Positions 42,952 through 52,338 of a DNA stretch of 64,000 nucleotides are shown here, one piece after another (the stretch's first letter is position 1; the number at the start of each line of letters is the position of its first letter). Source of the stretch: Rhodanobacteraceae bacterium ZG21-1 (GTDB lineage: Bacteria; Pseudomonadota; Gammaproteobacteria; Xanthomonadales; Rhodanobacteraceae). Location of the stretch: contig JAJEJU010000020.1 of the NCBI GenBank assembly GCA_021390615.1, positions 102,941 through 166,940 on the forward strand. Direction: 5' to 3'. The notes beneath the pieces were generated by a model. The model saw only the letters and a program-made list of their open reading frames with translations, ran no database searches and was not told the origin of the DNA. The position numbers were made by a program, and so were the translations under genes.

Positions 42952-43842
42952 ATGCAATCCATGTTCGCCATCATGGGGGTCACCGGCCAAGTCGGCGGCG
43001 CTGCCGCCGAACATCTGCTGCGCACCGGCCATGCCGTGCGCGCCATCGTGCGCGATGCCGCCAAGGCTGCACCGTGGACGGCGCGCGGCGCCAGCGCCGC
43101 GGTCGCCGACTGGACCGATGCCGAGGCACTGGCCCAGGCCTTCGCCGGCGCCGAGAGCGTGTTCGTGATGCTGCCGGCCGACTTCGCGCCGGAGCCCGGC
43201 TTTCCCGCGGTGCGCCAGCTGCTGCAGGTGCTGGTCGAGGCGCTGCGCCGCGCCGAGGTCGGCAGGGTCGTCGCGCTGTCCTCGGTCGGCGCCCAGCACG
43301 AGCACGGCCTGGGCCTGATTACCCAGCTGCACCTGCTCGAACAGGCGCTGGACGCCTTGCCGGTGCCGCGCGCCTACCTGCGCGCCGCCTGGTTCATGGA
43401 AAACCTGCAGTGGGCCGTGGCCGAAGCCGCATCCAGCGGCTGCTACGCCAGCCACCTGCAGCCGCTGGACCGCGCCATCCCGATGATCGCCACCTGCGAC
43501 ATCGGCCGCGTGGTGGCGCAGACCCTGCGCGAGCGCTGGCAGGGTCGCCGCGTGATCGAGCTGGAAGCACGACGACGCTACACGCCGCGCCAGATGGCGC
43601 AGGCGCTGGCTCGCGTCAGCGGGCGCCAGGTCGAAGCGGTGGCGGTGCCGCGCGACGAGTGGGTGACGCGCTTCGCGCACGAGGGCACGCCGGCGCCGCG
43701 CTCGGCGGCGCGGGTGGAGATGCTGGACGGCTTCAACAGCGGCTGGATCGACTTCGAGGGCGTGAACGCGGAACATGTGCGCGGCGACACGACCCTGGAA
43801 GCAGCGGTCGACGCGCTGGCCCAACGCCGGAACCCCATGTGA
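42952..43842 (+). CDS. NmrA-like NAD(P)-binding protein
   Basis: 296 residues, start MQSMFAIMGVTGQVGGAAAEHLL with a strong GGAGGAAA site. The GVTGQVGG loop binds the dinucleotide; VVALSSVGAQHEHG and AAWFMENLQWAV are typical of the NmrA/QorB-type atypical SDR group, which lacks the standard Tyr-Lys pair. Ends in a GTGA overlap with a TetR gene, so the two are co-translated. May be a redox sensor or quinone reductase. Confidence 0.87.
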   Translation: MQSMFAIMGVTGQVGGAAAEHLLRTGHAVRAIVRDAAKAAPWTARGASAAVADWTDAEALAQAFAGAESVFVMLPADFAPEPGFPAVRQLLQVLVEALRRAEVGRVVALSSVGAQHEHGLGLITQLHLLEQALDALPVPRAYLRAAWFMENLQWAVAEAASSGCYASHLQPLDRAIPMIATCDIGRVVAQTLRERWQGRRVIELEARRRYTPRQMAQALARVSGRQVEAVAVPRDEWVTRFAHEGTPAPRSAARVEMLDGFNSGWIDFEGVNAEHVRGDTTLEAAVDALAQRRNPM

Positions 43843-44441
43843 ACGACACGGTACTCACGCCCGAACGCATCCTCGCCGCCGCCGAAGAGGTGCTGAGCCG
43901 CTACGGCCCCAGCAAGACCACCGTGGTCGACGTGGCGCAGGCGCTGGGCGTGAGTCACGGCAGCGTGTACCGGCACTTCGCCAGCAAGGCGGCGCTGCGC
44001 GAAGCGGTGCTGCGCCGCTGGCTGGACCGGGGTTTCGCACCGCTGGCCGCGATCGCCGCCAGCCGTGCCGCCGCGCCCACGCGCGTGCGGCAATGGCTGA
44101 CCGCCCTGCGCGAGGGCAAGCGGCACAAGGCGCTGGACGAGCCGGAACTGTTCGCCACCCATGCCGCGCTGGCCGCCGACGCCGGCGAGCTGATCGCGGA
44201 GCACGTCGACGGGCTACGCGCCCAGCTCGCCCGCATCCTGGCCGACGGCGTCGCCAGCGGGCACTTCCGCAAGCTCGATCCCGCCACCACCGCGCTGGCG
44301 CTGTTCGACGCCACGGTACGCTTCCACCAGCCGTCGATGTCCTACCTGTGGGATCGGCCGGGCGAGGACGCCGCCTTCGAAGCCGTGCTGGACCTGCTGC
44401 TGCACGGCCTGGCTGCGGCCCCGGGCGGCCGCAGCCGCTGA
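43839..44441 (+). CDS. TetR-family regulator
   Basis: 200 residues, GTG start at 43839 overlapping the stop of the NmrA-like gene. Helix-turn-helix TTVVDVAQALGVSHGSVYRHFASKAALREAVL within the first 60 residues; all-helical C-terminal domain with a YLWDRPGED loop. Likely controls its own two-gene unit. Confidence 0.92.
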   Translation: MNDTVLTPERILAAAEEVLSRYGPSKTTVVDVAQALGVSHGSVYRHFASKAALREAVLRRWLDRGFAPLAAIAASRAAAPTRVRQWLTALREGKRHKALDEPELFATHAALAADAGELIAEHVDGLRAQLARILADGVASGHFRKLDPATTALALFDATVRFHQPSMSYLWDRPGEDAAFEAVLDLLLHGLAAAPGGRSR

Positions 44442-44480
44442 ACGGCGCGGCGCCGTCAGCGGACGGTCGCAGCAAGCCGG

Positions 44481-44486
44481 TATAAT
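44481..44486 (+). promoter_or_regulatory. -10 element of the ettA promoter
   Basis: Perfect TATAAT 75 nt before the ettA ATG, in a GGTATAATGCGCGG context common before housekeeping genes. No good -35 at the right distance. Confidence 0.5.
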
Positions 44487-44560
44487 GCGCGGTTTGCAGT
44501 ATTCCCCTGGCTGGTCGCCGTCCCTCGCGGGCCGGCACGGCGCACCCTATCGGAGGCTCC

Positions 44561-46219
44561 ATGCAGTACATCTACACCATGAACGGGGTAAGCAAGATCG
44601 TCCCGCCCAAGCGGCAGATCATCAAGGACATCTCGCTGAGCTTCTTCCCCGGCGCGAAGATCGGCCTGCTCGGCCTGAACGGCGCGGGCAAGTCCACCGT
44701 GCTGCGCATCATGGCCGGCGTCGACACCGACTTCCAGGGCGAGGCGCGGCCGCAGCCCGGCATCAAGGTGGGCTACCTGGCGCAGGAGCCGCAGCTGGAT
44801 CCGGACAAGACCGTGCGCGAAGCGGTGGAGGAAGGCGTGTCGGTGGTGCTGGACGCGCAGAAGCGCCTGGACGAGGTCTACGCCGCCTATGCCGAGGAAG
44901 GCGCCGATTTCGACAAGCTGGCCAAGGAACAGCAGGAGCTGGAGAACATCCTGGCGGTGAACGACGCGCATGCGCTGGAGCGCCAGCTGGAAGTGGCCGC
45001 CGACGCGCTGCGCCTGCCGCCGTGGGACGCCAAGATCGGCCCGCTGTCCGGCGGCGAGAAGCGCCGCGTGGCGCTGTGCCGCCTGCTGCTGTCCAAGCCG
45101 GACATGCTGCTGCTGGACGAGCCCACCAACCACTTGGACGCCGAGTCGGTGGACTGGCTGGAGCAGTTCCTGCAGAACTACCCGGGCACCGTGGTGGCGG
45201 TCACCCATGACCGCTACTTCCTCGACAACGCCGCCGAGTGGATCCTCGAACTCGACCGCGGCCGCGGCATTCCGTGGAAGGGCAACTACACCGAGTGGCT
45301 GGAGCAGAAGGACGCGCGCCTGAAGCAGGAAGCCAGCCAGGAGAAGTCGCGCCAGAAGGCCATCGAGAAGGAACTGGAGTGGGTGCGCTCGGCCGCCAAG
45401 GGCCGCCAGTCCAAGGGCAAGGCGCGCCTGAACCGCTTCGAGGAGCTGAACTCGGTCGAGTACCAGCGCCGCAACGAAACCAACGAGATCTTCATTCCGC
45501 CGGGCGAGCGCCTGGGCCAGGAAGTGATCGAGTTCAAGAACGTCACCAAGTCGTTCGGCGACCGCCTGCTGATCGAGGACCTGTCGTTCAAGATCCCGCC
45601 GGGCGCGATCGTCGGCGTGATCGGCCCGAACGGCGCCGGCAAATCCACGCTGATGCGCATGGTCATGGGCAAGGAACAGCCGGACTCCGGCGAGGTGAAG
45701 CTCGGCCACACGGTCAAGCTGGCCTACGTCGACCAGTCCCGCGATGCGCTCGACCCGAAGAACAACGTCTGGCAGGAAGTGTCCGGCGGCTCGGACATCC
45801 TCACCATCGGCAACTTCGAGATCCAGTCGCGCGCCTATATCGGCCGCTTCAACTTCAAGGGCACCGATCAGCAGAAGATCGTCGGCAACCTGTCCGGCGG
45901 CGAACGCGGCCGCCTGCATATGGCCAAGACCCTGCTGCAGGGCGGCAACGTGCTGCTGCTCGACGAACCGTCCAACGACCTCGACGTGGAAACCCTGCGC
46001 GCGCTGGAAGACGCGCTGCTGGAATTCCCCGGCTCGGCGATCGTGATCTCGCATGACCGCTGGTTCCTCGACCGCATCGCCACGCACATCATCGCCTTCG
46101 AGGGCGACTCGCACGTCGAGTTCTTCCCCGGCAACTACAACGAGTACGAAGCCGACAAGAAGCGCCGCCTCGGCGACGACGCCGGCCCGCACCGCGTGAA
46201 GTACAAGAAGCTGGCCTGA
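44561..46219 (+). CDS. ettA: Energy-dependent translational throttle protein EttA (ABC-F)
   Basis: 552 residues (E. coli EttA 555). Two ABC domains: Walker A GLNGAGKST and GPNGAGKST, signatures LSGGEKRR and LSGGERGR, Walker B LLLLDEPTNHLD and LLLLDEPSNDLD with both catalytic Glu. Between them lies the charged P-site tRNA interaction motif with long helices (KDARLKQEASQEKSRQKAI). The Gly-rich segment GRGIPWKGNYTEWLEQK and terminal RRLGDDAGPHRVKYKKL mark EttA rather than Uup or YheS. Binds the ribosomal E site and links translation to ADP/ATP ratio. GGAGG precedes the ATG. Confidence 0.96.
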   Translation: MQYIYTMNGVSKIVPPKRQIIKDISLSFFPGAKIGLLGLNGAGKSTVLRIMAGVDTDFQGEARPQPGIKVGYLAQEPQLDPDKTVREAVEEGVSVVLDAQKRLDEVYAAYAEEGADFDKLAKEQQELENILAVNDAHALERQLEVAADALRLPPWDAKIGPLSGGEKRRVALCRLLLSKPDMLLLDEPTNHLDAESVDWLEQFLQNYPGTVVAVTHDRYFLDNAAEWILELDRGRGIPWKGNYTEWLEQKDARLKQEASQEKSRQKAIEKELEWVRSAAKGRQSKGKARLNRFEELNSVEYQRRNETNEIFIPPGERLGQEVIEFKNVTKSFGDRLLIEDLSFKIPPGAIVGVIGPNGAGKSTLMRMVMGKEQPDSGEVKLGHTVKLAYVDQSRDALDPKNNVWQEVSGGSDILTIGNFEIQSRAYIGRFNFKGTDQQKIVGNLSGGERGRLHMAKTLLQGGNVLLLDEPSNDLDVETLRALEDALLEFPGSAIVISHDRWFLDRIATHIIAFEGDSHVEFFPGNYNEYEADKKRRLGDDAGPHRVKYKKLA

Positions 46220-46226
46220 GTCCCGC

Positions 46227-46257
46227 GCCGCCCCGTCCGTCGCACGGACGGGGCGGC
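46227..46257. terminator. Bidirectional hairpin between ettA and the GH79-like gene
   Basis: GCCGCCCCGTCCG-TCGCA-CGGACGGGGCGGC, a perfect 13-bp stem with a 5-nt loop, 7 nt after the ettA stop and 1 nt from the stop of the convergent gene. No T-run on either side. Confidence 0.6.
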
Positions 46258-46258
46258 A

Positions 46259-47803
46259 TCAGGCGTCTTCGACGAAGGCCAGCACCGCGCTGCCGCGCGG
46301 CAGGCGCAGGCGGCACTGCTGCTGCGCCACCGGCACGATCTCGGCGTGCGCAGGCGCCCAGCGACCATCGGGGCCGACCTCTTCGCCGGCAAGGCTGACC
46401 TGGTGTATCTCCTCCAGCGCCGGCGCCTGCAGGCGCCAGAGCCGCACGCGGGCAGCAGCCCTGCCCAGCGCCACGCGCAAGTCCACGTCGCGCCGCGCGT
46501 CCTTGTTGAACAGCGCAAACAGCTGGCGCCCTTCCTTCTCGGCGGCATACGCCGTGAGGTTCGCGCCGTTCGCGGCCAGTTCGGCTCCGATGAAGCGACC
46601 GCCACCGAACTGCTGCGCCAGCAGCAGGCCGTGATACAGCGGCCGCGCGTAGAAGCCCAGTCCGACATCGCCGGCAATCGGGCTGTAGCGCCCGCTGACC
46701 GCGTCGAGCCGCTGCTTGTAGTCGCCTTCGCCGGGCTTGGCCGCGACGTTCTTGTCCAGCGAAGCCTCCAGCACCGACAGCATGCCCGAGTGCACCTGGA
46801 TGCCGCCCAGGCCGGCCTGTGCCGCCGCCAGCGCGAAATCGCCGCCCCACAGCGCCGCGGCGAAGGTATTGCTCACCCCAAGCTTGCCGCCCGAGTAATA
46901 CGAGTTGACCTCGGTCAGATAGCAGGCCAGGCCGCGCCGGCCTGCGACTTGGGCCATGCGCGCGGCCTCGGCGAAGAAATGCGGATCGCCGGCCAGCAGT
47001 TGGTCGATGCTGGTCGCAGCGTCGTGCGCGCCGCCGCGATAGTAATGCCGACTCACCGCTGCGATGTCCGGCAGCTGCTGCGCGAAACGCAGCACCCAAT
47101 CCGTGTTGGCGCCCGTATCCGGCCCGGCGATCGGCACCGTCGTGGCGGCGCGAATCGCCTGCGCGCTGCGCTGCCAGCGCTGCAGGTATGCGTCGTAGCC
47201 GATCGGCTTGCCGTCGGGGCCGGGATAATCGTTCGGCTCGTTGCCGATCTGGATCGCCAGCAGCCGCTCGCCGACCGCCTGCTGCACCGCCAGCGCCAGC
47301 TGCGCAGCCATCTGCGGCTTGTCGATCTTCAGGTTGACGCCGAAGATCAGGCGCCATCCGGTCGCGCGCAGGAAATCGGCGAGATTGGCTAGTTGCTGCG
47401 GCGTGACCGGATAGGGACGGCTGAACACCGCGCCGGGCGGATTCTCGAATGTGGGCAGCTCGCCGCGGTATTCGCTCCAGATCGAGTAGTCGCTGGAGTT
47501 GCCGCCGATGCGCAACACGCCGTGCGGATTCAGCCGGCGGCAAAGCCCGATCAGCGCCGTGTTGTCGCGCGAGAAGAATCGCGCATCGTGCAACTGCAGC
47601 GTCTCGTAGCTGAGCCCGATCAGCGTTTCGGAAATCCTGGCGCCTGGCACGTCCGGCCGCAGCGTGAGGCTGGCCTCGCCGAGCGATGCGCGGCCGCGCG
47701 GCAGATCGTCGGCGAGTAGCGGCCCGATCGCGGCCGTGGCTGCCAAGCCGCCTGCCAGATGCAGAAAGCGCCGCCGCGACATGGCACCGATTCGATCTTC
47801 CAT
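46259..47803 (-). CDS. Tat-exported glycoside hydrolase, family 79-like
   Basis: 514 residues from ATG 47803, with AGAGGAG 6 nt upstream. Twin-arginine signal MSRRRFLHLAGGLAATAAIG. A (beta/alpha)8 barrel with HGVLRIGGNSSDYSIW, the acid/base Glu189 in IQIGNEPNDYP, and nucleophile Glu298 in CYLTEVNSYYSGG follows, then a C-terminal beta domain. This is the clan A pattern of GH79 (beta-glucuronidase/heparanase-like) enzymes. Exact sugar specificity is not determined. It is a single gene with no nearby sugar transporter. Confidence 0.78.
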   Translation of the reverse strand: MEDRIGAMSRRRFLHLAGGLAATAAIGPLLADDLPRGRASLGEASLTLRPDVPGARISETLIGLSYETLQLHDARFFSRDNTALIGLCRRLNPHGVLRIGGNSSDYSIWSEYRGELPTFENPPGAVFSRPYPVTPQQLANLADFLRATGWRLIFGVNLKIDKPQMAAQLALAVQQAVGERLLAIQIGNEPNDYPGPDGKPIGYDAYLQRWQRSAQAIRAATTVPIAGPDTGANTDWVLRFAQQLPDIAAVSRHYYRGGAHDAATSIDQLLAGDPHFFAEAARMAQVAGRRGLACYLTEVNSYYSGGKLGVSNTFAAALWGGDFALAAAQAGLGGIQVHSGMLSVLEASLDKNVAAKPGEGDYKQRLDAVSGRYSPIAGDVGLGFYARPLYHGLLLAQQFGGGRFIGAELAANGANLTAYAAEKEGRQLFALFNKDARRDVDLRVALGRAAARVRLWRLQAPALEEIHQVSLAGEEVGPDGRWAPAHAEIVPVAQQQCRLRLPRGSAVLAFVEDA

Positions 47804-48191
47804 CGCATGCTCCTCTGAGAGCCCGTACACCATTTCCGGCGCCTGGCGCTGGAAAGACCTGCACTCAGGCCAGGCAGGAATGCACGAGTGTACGTCCGCC
47901 CGGCTGCTGCCATGACGTCGCAGGCAGGAAGCGCTTTTGGGTAGCCAACATGGACGCCAGCAGCGTCGGCTCGCCGCTTTGCCGGGCGACGATCACCGCA
48001 CCATGCCGACCCCGCGGGCGACTTGCGCGACAGGCGCCTGCCGCCCGGCCGTGATGCCGACCTCCGGAAGCTCGCGATGCGGCGCCGGAACGCCGTCTGC
48101 GCACAGGCGCCCTTGCACAGGCGGACACATCCAGCATGGCGCGGGATAGAATGTGCGGAGAATGCGGCGCCGTCCGTCGCCGAGGCCTGCC
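47804..48191. other. Divergent intergenic region
   Basis: 388 bp between the starts of the GH79-like gene and pyrF. Only the ribosome site of the GH79-like gene is clear; no coding frame or repeat worth naming. Confidence 0.5.
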
Positions 48192-49025
48192 ATGCGCTTT
48201 CACGACGCCCTGCTCAACCGTTGGCAGCAGCACCATACCCTGGTCTGCGTCGGTCTCGATCCCGAGCCGGCCAAGTTTCCCGCAGCGCTGCGCGGGCGTG
48301 CGGACGCGGTGTTCGAATTCTGTCGCGCCATCGTCGACGCCACCGCCGAGCTGGCCTGCGCCTTCAAGCCGCAGATCGCCCACTTCGCCGCACTGCGCGA
48401 AGAAGCGGCGCTGGAGCGCCTGATCGCGCACATCCACGAGCAGCATCCCGGCGTGCCGGTGATCCTGGATTCGAAACGCGGCGACATCGGCAGCACCGCA
48501 CAGCACTACGCCAGCGAAGCCTTCGAGCGCTATCGCGCGGACGCGGTGACCATCAACCCCTATATGGGGCGCGATTCCGCCCAGCCCTTTCTGGAGCGTG
48601 CCGACAAGGGCGTGATCCTGCTCTGTCGCACCTCCAATCCCGGCGGCGCCGACTTCCAGAATCTGCCAGTGCGCGATGCGAGCGGTGCCGAACGTCCGCT
48701 CTACCAGCACGTCGCGCACACCGTCGCCACGCAGTGGAACGAGCACGGCAACTGCGCCCTGGTCACCGGCGCCACCTTCCCCGAGGAACTGGGCCAAGTG
48801 CGCCGCCTGGTCGGCGACCTGCCCCTGCTGGTGCCCGGCATCGGCGTGCAGGGCGGCGATGTCGAGGCAGTGCTGCGCCACGGCCTGGCCGGCGACGGCG
48901 CCGGACTGATGATCAACTCTTCGCGCGGCATTCTGTACGCGGGCAGCGGCGAAGATTTCGCCCAGGCCGCGCGACAGGCCGCGCAAGCGCTGCGCGACGA
49001 GATCAATCGCCTGCGCGCGAGCTGA
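48192..49025 (+). CDS. pyrF: Orotidine 5'-phosphate decarboxylase
   Basis: 277 residues, last step of UMP synthesis. Start [24 protein letters not shown]. Catalytic Asp93-x-Lys95-xx-Asp98 in [12 protein letters not shown]; phosphate-binding [15 protein letters not shown] and [10 protein letters not shown]. The length and SKRGDI motif indicate the longer (type 2) form common in Lysobacterales, actinobacteria and mycobacteria. Monocistronic as far as can be seen. Confidence 0.96.
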   Translation: MRFHDALLNRWQQHHTLVCVGLDPEPAKFPAALRGRADAVFEFCRAIVDATAELACAFKPQIAHFAALREEAALERLIAHIHEQHPGVPVILDSKRGDIGSTAQHYASEAFERYRADAVTINPYMGRDSAQPFLERADKGVILLCRTSNPGGADFQNLPVRDASGAERPLYQHVAHTVATQWNEHGNCALVTGATFPEELGQVRRLVGDLPLLVPGIGVQGGDVEAVLRHGLAGDGAGLMINSSRGILYAGSGEDFAQAARQAAQALRDEINRLRAS

Positions 49026-49565
49026 GCGGCGTTGCGCCTGGCCGTCGCGTCCTGGCCCACGGCATGTTCGACTTGCGCGGCGGGCTGGGCGCCTTGTTGC
49101 CGTAGCGACGACTGGACCGGTAAATAGATCTGGCTGCCATCGGCGTCGCCGCACGACTTCACCAAGAAAATGCTCGGCCGGGCCGGCAGCTTGTCGGCTC
49201 GGCCGTCGTCTGCCGCACGCCCGTTTAGCCGGCTCTTCGCCCCTGTAAAGAGTGCCGCAGCGAGTCTCTTCGCCTACTGTGCAGGAGACCCAAAGCACAT
49301 GCCGCAGGTTTCGATCCGGAGCCAGGCACGCACATCGAGACCAGCAAGTGCAGGCCTCGGCGAAAAGCATGGCTACGACAATCAAGGCCCGATCTACCCG
49401 CACAAGCCGCACATGCCGCACATGCCGCACATGCCGGCCACAGCTTTGCGCTGATTTGAAACGTATCGGCAGCCACCAGCCAGCTCGCCTCGTCGGCGCG
49501 CTCCGCCAAAGGCGCGACGGGTTCGAGCACCCTCGTGCATCGAGCCTGTCGCGCCGCGCTGCCTG
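49026..49565. other. Gene-free stretch with a 9-bp tandem repeat
   Basis: 540 bp between pyrF and the convergent oxidoreductase gene. An open frame at 49170-49454 would encode PHKPHMPHMPHM through the repeat but has no ribosome site or family; not accepted as a gene. Confidence 0.5.
49401..49436. repeat. Tandem 9-mer CACATGCCG
   Basis: Three exact copies of CACATGCCG (49410-49436) preceded by one copy with a single change (CACAAGCCG). Outside genes. Confidence 0.75.
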
Positions 49566-50471
49566 CTAGTTCACCAGCACCCAGCGGCCGCGCTGACCGC
49601 CCTGCTCCAGGCGGCGATGCGCCTCGGCGGCCGATGCCATCGGCAGCAGGCCGGCAAGGCGCGGTGCGAGCACGCCTTCCGCGGCCAGCGCAAGCAACTC
49701 CGCCAGGCGCCTGCCGTCCGGCCGTACCTGCACCGCCTGGACATGGATGCCACGCGTCACCTCGGGCACGGCCGACGGGATCACGCCCACATAGCGGCCG
49801 CCGTCACGGGTGCCCTGCAAGGCCGCATCGCCCAGCACGGCGGCATCCAGCACGCCGTCGTAGCGGGCTTGCGCCGGCAGTGTCGCGATCACTTGCGACG
49901 CACCGGCCGCACGCAGGAAATCCTCGTCGCCGGCACGGGCCAGCGCGGTGACCTGCCAGCCGCGCCGCGCTGCCAGCGCCACCGCAAAACCGCCCACTGC
50001 GCCGGCCGCGCCGGTAATCAGCAAGGACGCGCCAGACGGCAGGTCCAGCAGATTCAGCGCCTGGTCCGCGGTCAATGCGTTGAGCGGCACACTGGAGGCC
50101 TCCGCAAAGCCCAGGCCCGGCGGGATCGCCGCCACGGCGTCGAGGGGCAGCACCAGGGCGTCGCCATAGGCGCCGATCGGCGTGTCCAGGGCCGCGCGGA
50201 TGCCGGCCACCGCCGCGCCGACCTTCCATCCGGCGACATCAGGACCGACCGCCTCGACATAGCCGGCCACATCCCAGCCGATGCCGGCGACGCCGCCCTG
50301 GATCCAGCCCAGCTGATGGAAGGCGCCCTGGCGGGTAATCACATCCACCGGATTGACCGCGGCGGCCACGGTGCGGATGCGCAGTTCGCCCGGCCCTGGC
50401 TGGGGCAGTTCGACCTCGCGCCATTGCAGGGCATCGGCAGCGCCGGGCTCGGTGATCACGATGGTTTTCAT
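49566..50471 (-). CDS. Zinc-independent medium-chain quinone oxidoreductase-like protein
   Basis: 301 residues. GroES-like half (ELRIRTVAAAVNPVDVITRQG, AGIGWDVAGYVEAVG) and Rossmann half with LLITGAAGAVGGFAVALA, the AxxGxxG form of quinone reductases. No zinc ligands. Divergent from an HxlR regulator across 103 bp with repeated operator-like sites, the same pairing as known quinone-reductase/HxlR redox switches. Confidence 0.9.
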   Translation of the reverse strand: MKTIVITEPGAADALQWREVELPQPGPGELRIRTVAAAVNPVDVITRQGAFHQLGWIQGGVAGIGWDVAGYVEAVGPDVAGWKVGAAVAGIRAALDTPIGAYGDALVLPLDAVAAIPPGLGFAEASSVPLNALTADQALNLLDLPSGASLLITGAAGAVGGFAVALAARRGWQVTALARAGDEDFLRAAGASQVIATLPAQARYDGVLDAAVLGDAALQGTRDGGRYVGVIPSAVPEVTRGIHVQAVQVRPDGRRLAELLALAAEGVLAPRLAGLLPMASAAEAHRRLEQGGQRGRWVLVN

Positions 50472-50530
50472 GGGGTGTTCCTCGGTAGTGGTGATGGCGC
50501 AGCACGATAGGCCTGCTACACTCTTTTAGT

Positions 50531-50553
50531 AAGTGCGTACCGGAAAGTGCGTA
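50531..50553. promoter_or_regulatory. Direct repeats AAGTGCGTA, probable HxlR operator
   Basis: Exact AAGTGCGTA copies at 50531-50539 and 50545-50553, 14 bp apart, between the divergent oxidoreductase and HxlR genes and 22 bp before the HxlR ATG. CTTTTAGT just upstream is unusually AT-rich for the region. Confidence 0.55.
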
Positions 50554-50574
50554 TCTCACCGTCTGGAGACCGCC

Positions 50575-51009
50575 ATGCCAACCCGCACAGCTGCGCAACG
50601 CCGCACCGAGGCCAAACACGCCTACAACGCCTACCTGGCGCAATGCCCCAGCCGGCAGTTGCTCGCCTCGCTCAGCGACAAATGGGTGACCCTGGTGCTG
50701 TGCGCCCTGGGCGAGCAGGAGAGCCGCTACTCCATGCTCGGTCGCAAGATTCCCGGAGTCAGCCAGAAGATGCTGACCCAGACCCTGCGCACGCTGGAGC
50801 GCAACGGCCTGGTCCAGCGCAGCGTGACGCCGACGGTGCCGGTGCGCGTGGATTACACGCTCACCGCCCTGGGGCACTCGCTGCTGCCGGTGATCTCCAC
50901 CATCAAGCAATGGGCGGAGCAACATATGCCGCAGGTGCGCACCGCCCAGGACCGCTATGACCGACACAGCCAAGCCGACCATGCCGAGCCGCTGCGCCGG
51001 CTCGCCTGA
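50575..51009 (+). CDS. HxlR-family (DUF24) redox-type regulator
   Basis: 144 residues, ATG 50575 with GGAG 7 nt upstream. Winged helix with CPSRQLLASLSDKWVTLVLCALG, then YSMLGRKIPGVSQKMLTQTLRTLERNGLVQR and YTLTALGHSLLPVI. Cys24, just before the first DNA-binding helix, is at the position of the redox-sensing Cys of YodB/QorR-type relatives; a second Cys is near 43. Divergent from the quinone-reductase-like gene, its probable target. Its last 53 nt overlap the next gene. Confidence 0.92.
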   Translation: MPTRTAAQRRTEAKHAYNAYLAQCPSRQLLASLSDKWVTLVLCALGEQESRYSMLGRKIPGVSQKMLTQTLRTLERNGLVQRSVTPTVPVRVDYTLTALGHSLLPVISTIKQWAEQHMPQVRTAQDRYDRHSQADHAEPLRRLA

Positions 51010-51940
51010 TCCGTCGCGCCGGCGCCTGCTGCAGGCTGCCGGACTGGCGCTGGCCGCGTTCGCCTGCACGCCGCAGCTGTCGGCGACGGTGCGCGCACGC
51101 TCGCGGCTGATCCTGCTCGGCACCGCCGGCGGCCCCACGCCCAAGCCCGACCGCTCGGCTCCGGCCAACGCCATCGTGGTCGACGGCGCGATCTACGTGA
51201 TCGACTGCGGCAACGGCGTGGCGCGGCAGATGGCCAAGGCCGGGCTCGACCTCGGCGCGATCCGCGACGTGTTCGTCACCCACCAGCACTCGGACCACAA
51301 CGCCGACTACGGCAACCTGCTGTGGCTGGCCTGGGCCGCCAGGCTGCACACGCGGGTGGATACCTGGGGACCGCCGCCGCTGCAGGAGATGACGCGCCTG
51401 TTCCTGCAGATGAACGACGCCGACATCCGCACGCGCATCGCCGACGAAGGCCGCCCGCCGCTGGCGCCCTTGATCGTGCCGCACGAGATCACCCATGGCG
51501 GCGTGGTGATGCAGGACGAACGGGTCAAGGTCACTGCCGCCGTGGTGGAGCACCCGCCGGTGACGCCGGCCTTCGCCTACCGCTTCGACTGCCCGGACCG
51601 CAGCATCGTGTTCTCCGGCGACACCCGGCCCTGCGCGAGTCTGGTCGAACTGGCGCGCGGCGCCGACGTGCTGGTGCACGAGGTGATGTACCTGCCTGCG
51701 CTGGAGAAGCTGATCGCCAGCGAACCGAACGCGCAGCGTCTGCGCGAACATCTGCTGGCCAGCCATACCACGACCGCACAGGTCGGCCGCATCGCCAGCG
51801 AGGCCGGAGTGAAGACCCTGGTGCTGTCGCACTTCGTACCCGGCGGTTATCCGCCGATCGCCGACCAGGTATGGCGAGATGCAGTGGCGCCGGATTTCAA
51901 GGGCCGCCTGATCGTAGGCCACGACCTGCTGGAGCTTTAG
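50957..51940 (+). CDS. Tat-exported metallo-beta-lactamase-fold hydrolase
   Basis: 327 residues. Export signal SRRRLLQAAGLALAAFAC resembles a Tat peptide. Zinc motif FVTHQHSDHN with His109, His111, Asp113 and His114; further ligands are likely in VVEHPPV, FSGDTR and LVLSHFVPGG. This arrangement is like RNase Z/arylsulfatase-type members rather than true beta-lactamases. The start at 50957 (AGGA 5 nt upstream) lies inside the HxlR gene; a later ATG at 50981 is possible. Substrate unknown, co-expressed with HxlR. Confidence 0.88.
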   Translation: MTDTAKPTMPSRCAGSPDPSRRRLLQAAGLALAAFACTPQLSATVRARSRLILLGTAGGPTPKPDRSAPANAIVVDGAIYVIDCGNGVARQMAKAGLDLGAIRDVFVTHQHSDHNADYGNLLWLAWAARLHTRVDTWGPPPLQEMTRLFLQMNDADIRTRIADEGRPPLAPLIVPHEITHGGVVMQDERVKVTAAVVEHPPVTPAFAYRFDCPDRSIVFSGDTRPCASLVELARGADVLVHEVMYLPALEKLIASEPNAQRLREHLLASHTTTAQVGRIASEAGVKTLVLSHFVPGGYPPIADQVWRDAVAPDFKGRLIVGHDLLEL

Positions 51941-52338
51941 CGCGGCGTAGGCGCTTCATCGAGGCAGGCCCAGCAGGTCCGGCGCTGATGCGGACGGGAT
52001 GCAAGCCGCCGCATGCGCGACGCATGGATCGTCGGATGCAGACAGGCAGATCCTTGAAGCCAACGCCTCGGCTGAGGAAGCGCGCTCGCTGGCGGCAGCA
52101 CAACATGCCGGCAGCAACCTCGCCGGCGATCGACGGCTCACCCGTCGCCGCTGCGCCAACTCGATCAAGGCCGCGATGAGGCACCGAGGCCGGAACGCCA
52201 TACGCCGCCCGGCATGGCGTCGATGCAAGCGATCTCTGTGCGTGACGCGATGCCGCGATCTGTGCGGCATGATCGCCCCAGAGTCTCGTCGCAGACTCGT
52301 GCAGCCGGATTCCCCCGGCCGCACGCACTACGCCATGT
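51941..52338. other. Gene-free stretch
   Basis: 398 bp between convergent genes. Open frames on both strands are short and of arginine-rich composition; no repeat or hairpin strong enough to call. Confidence 0.5.

Noticed and set aside
49170..49454. Possible small gene containing the PHMPHMPHM repeat
   Set aside because: No ribosome site, no family, composition like random high-GC sequence; kept only as a repeat observation.
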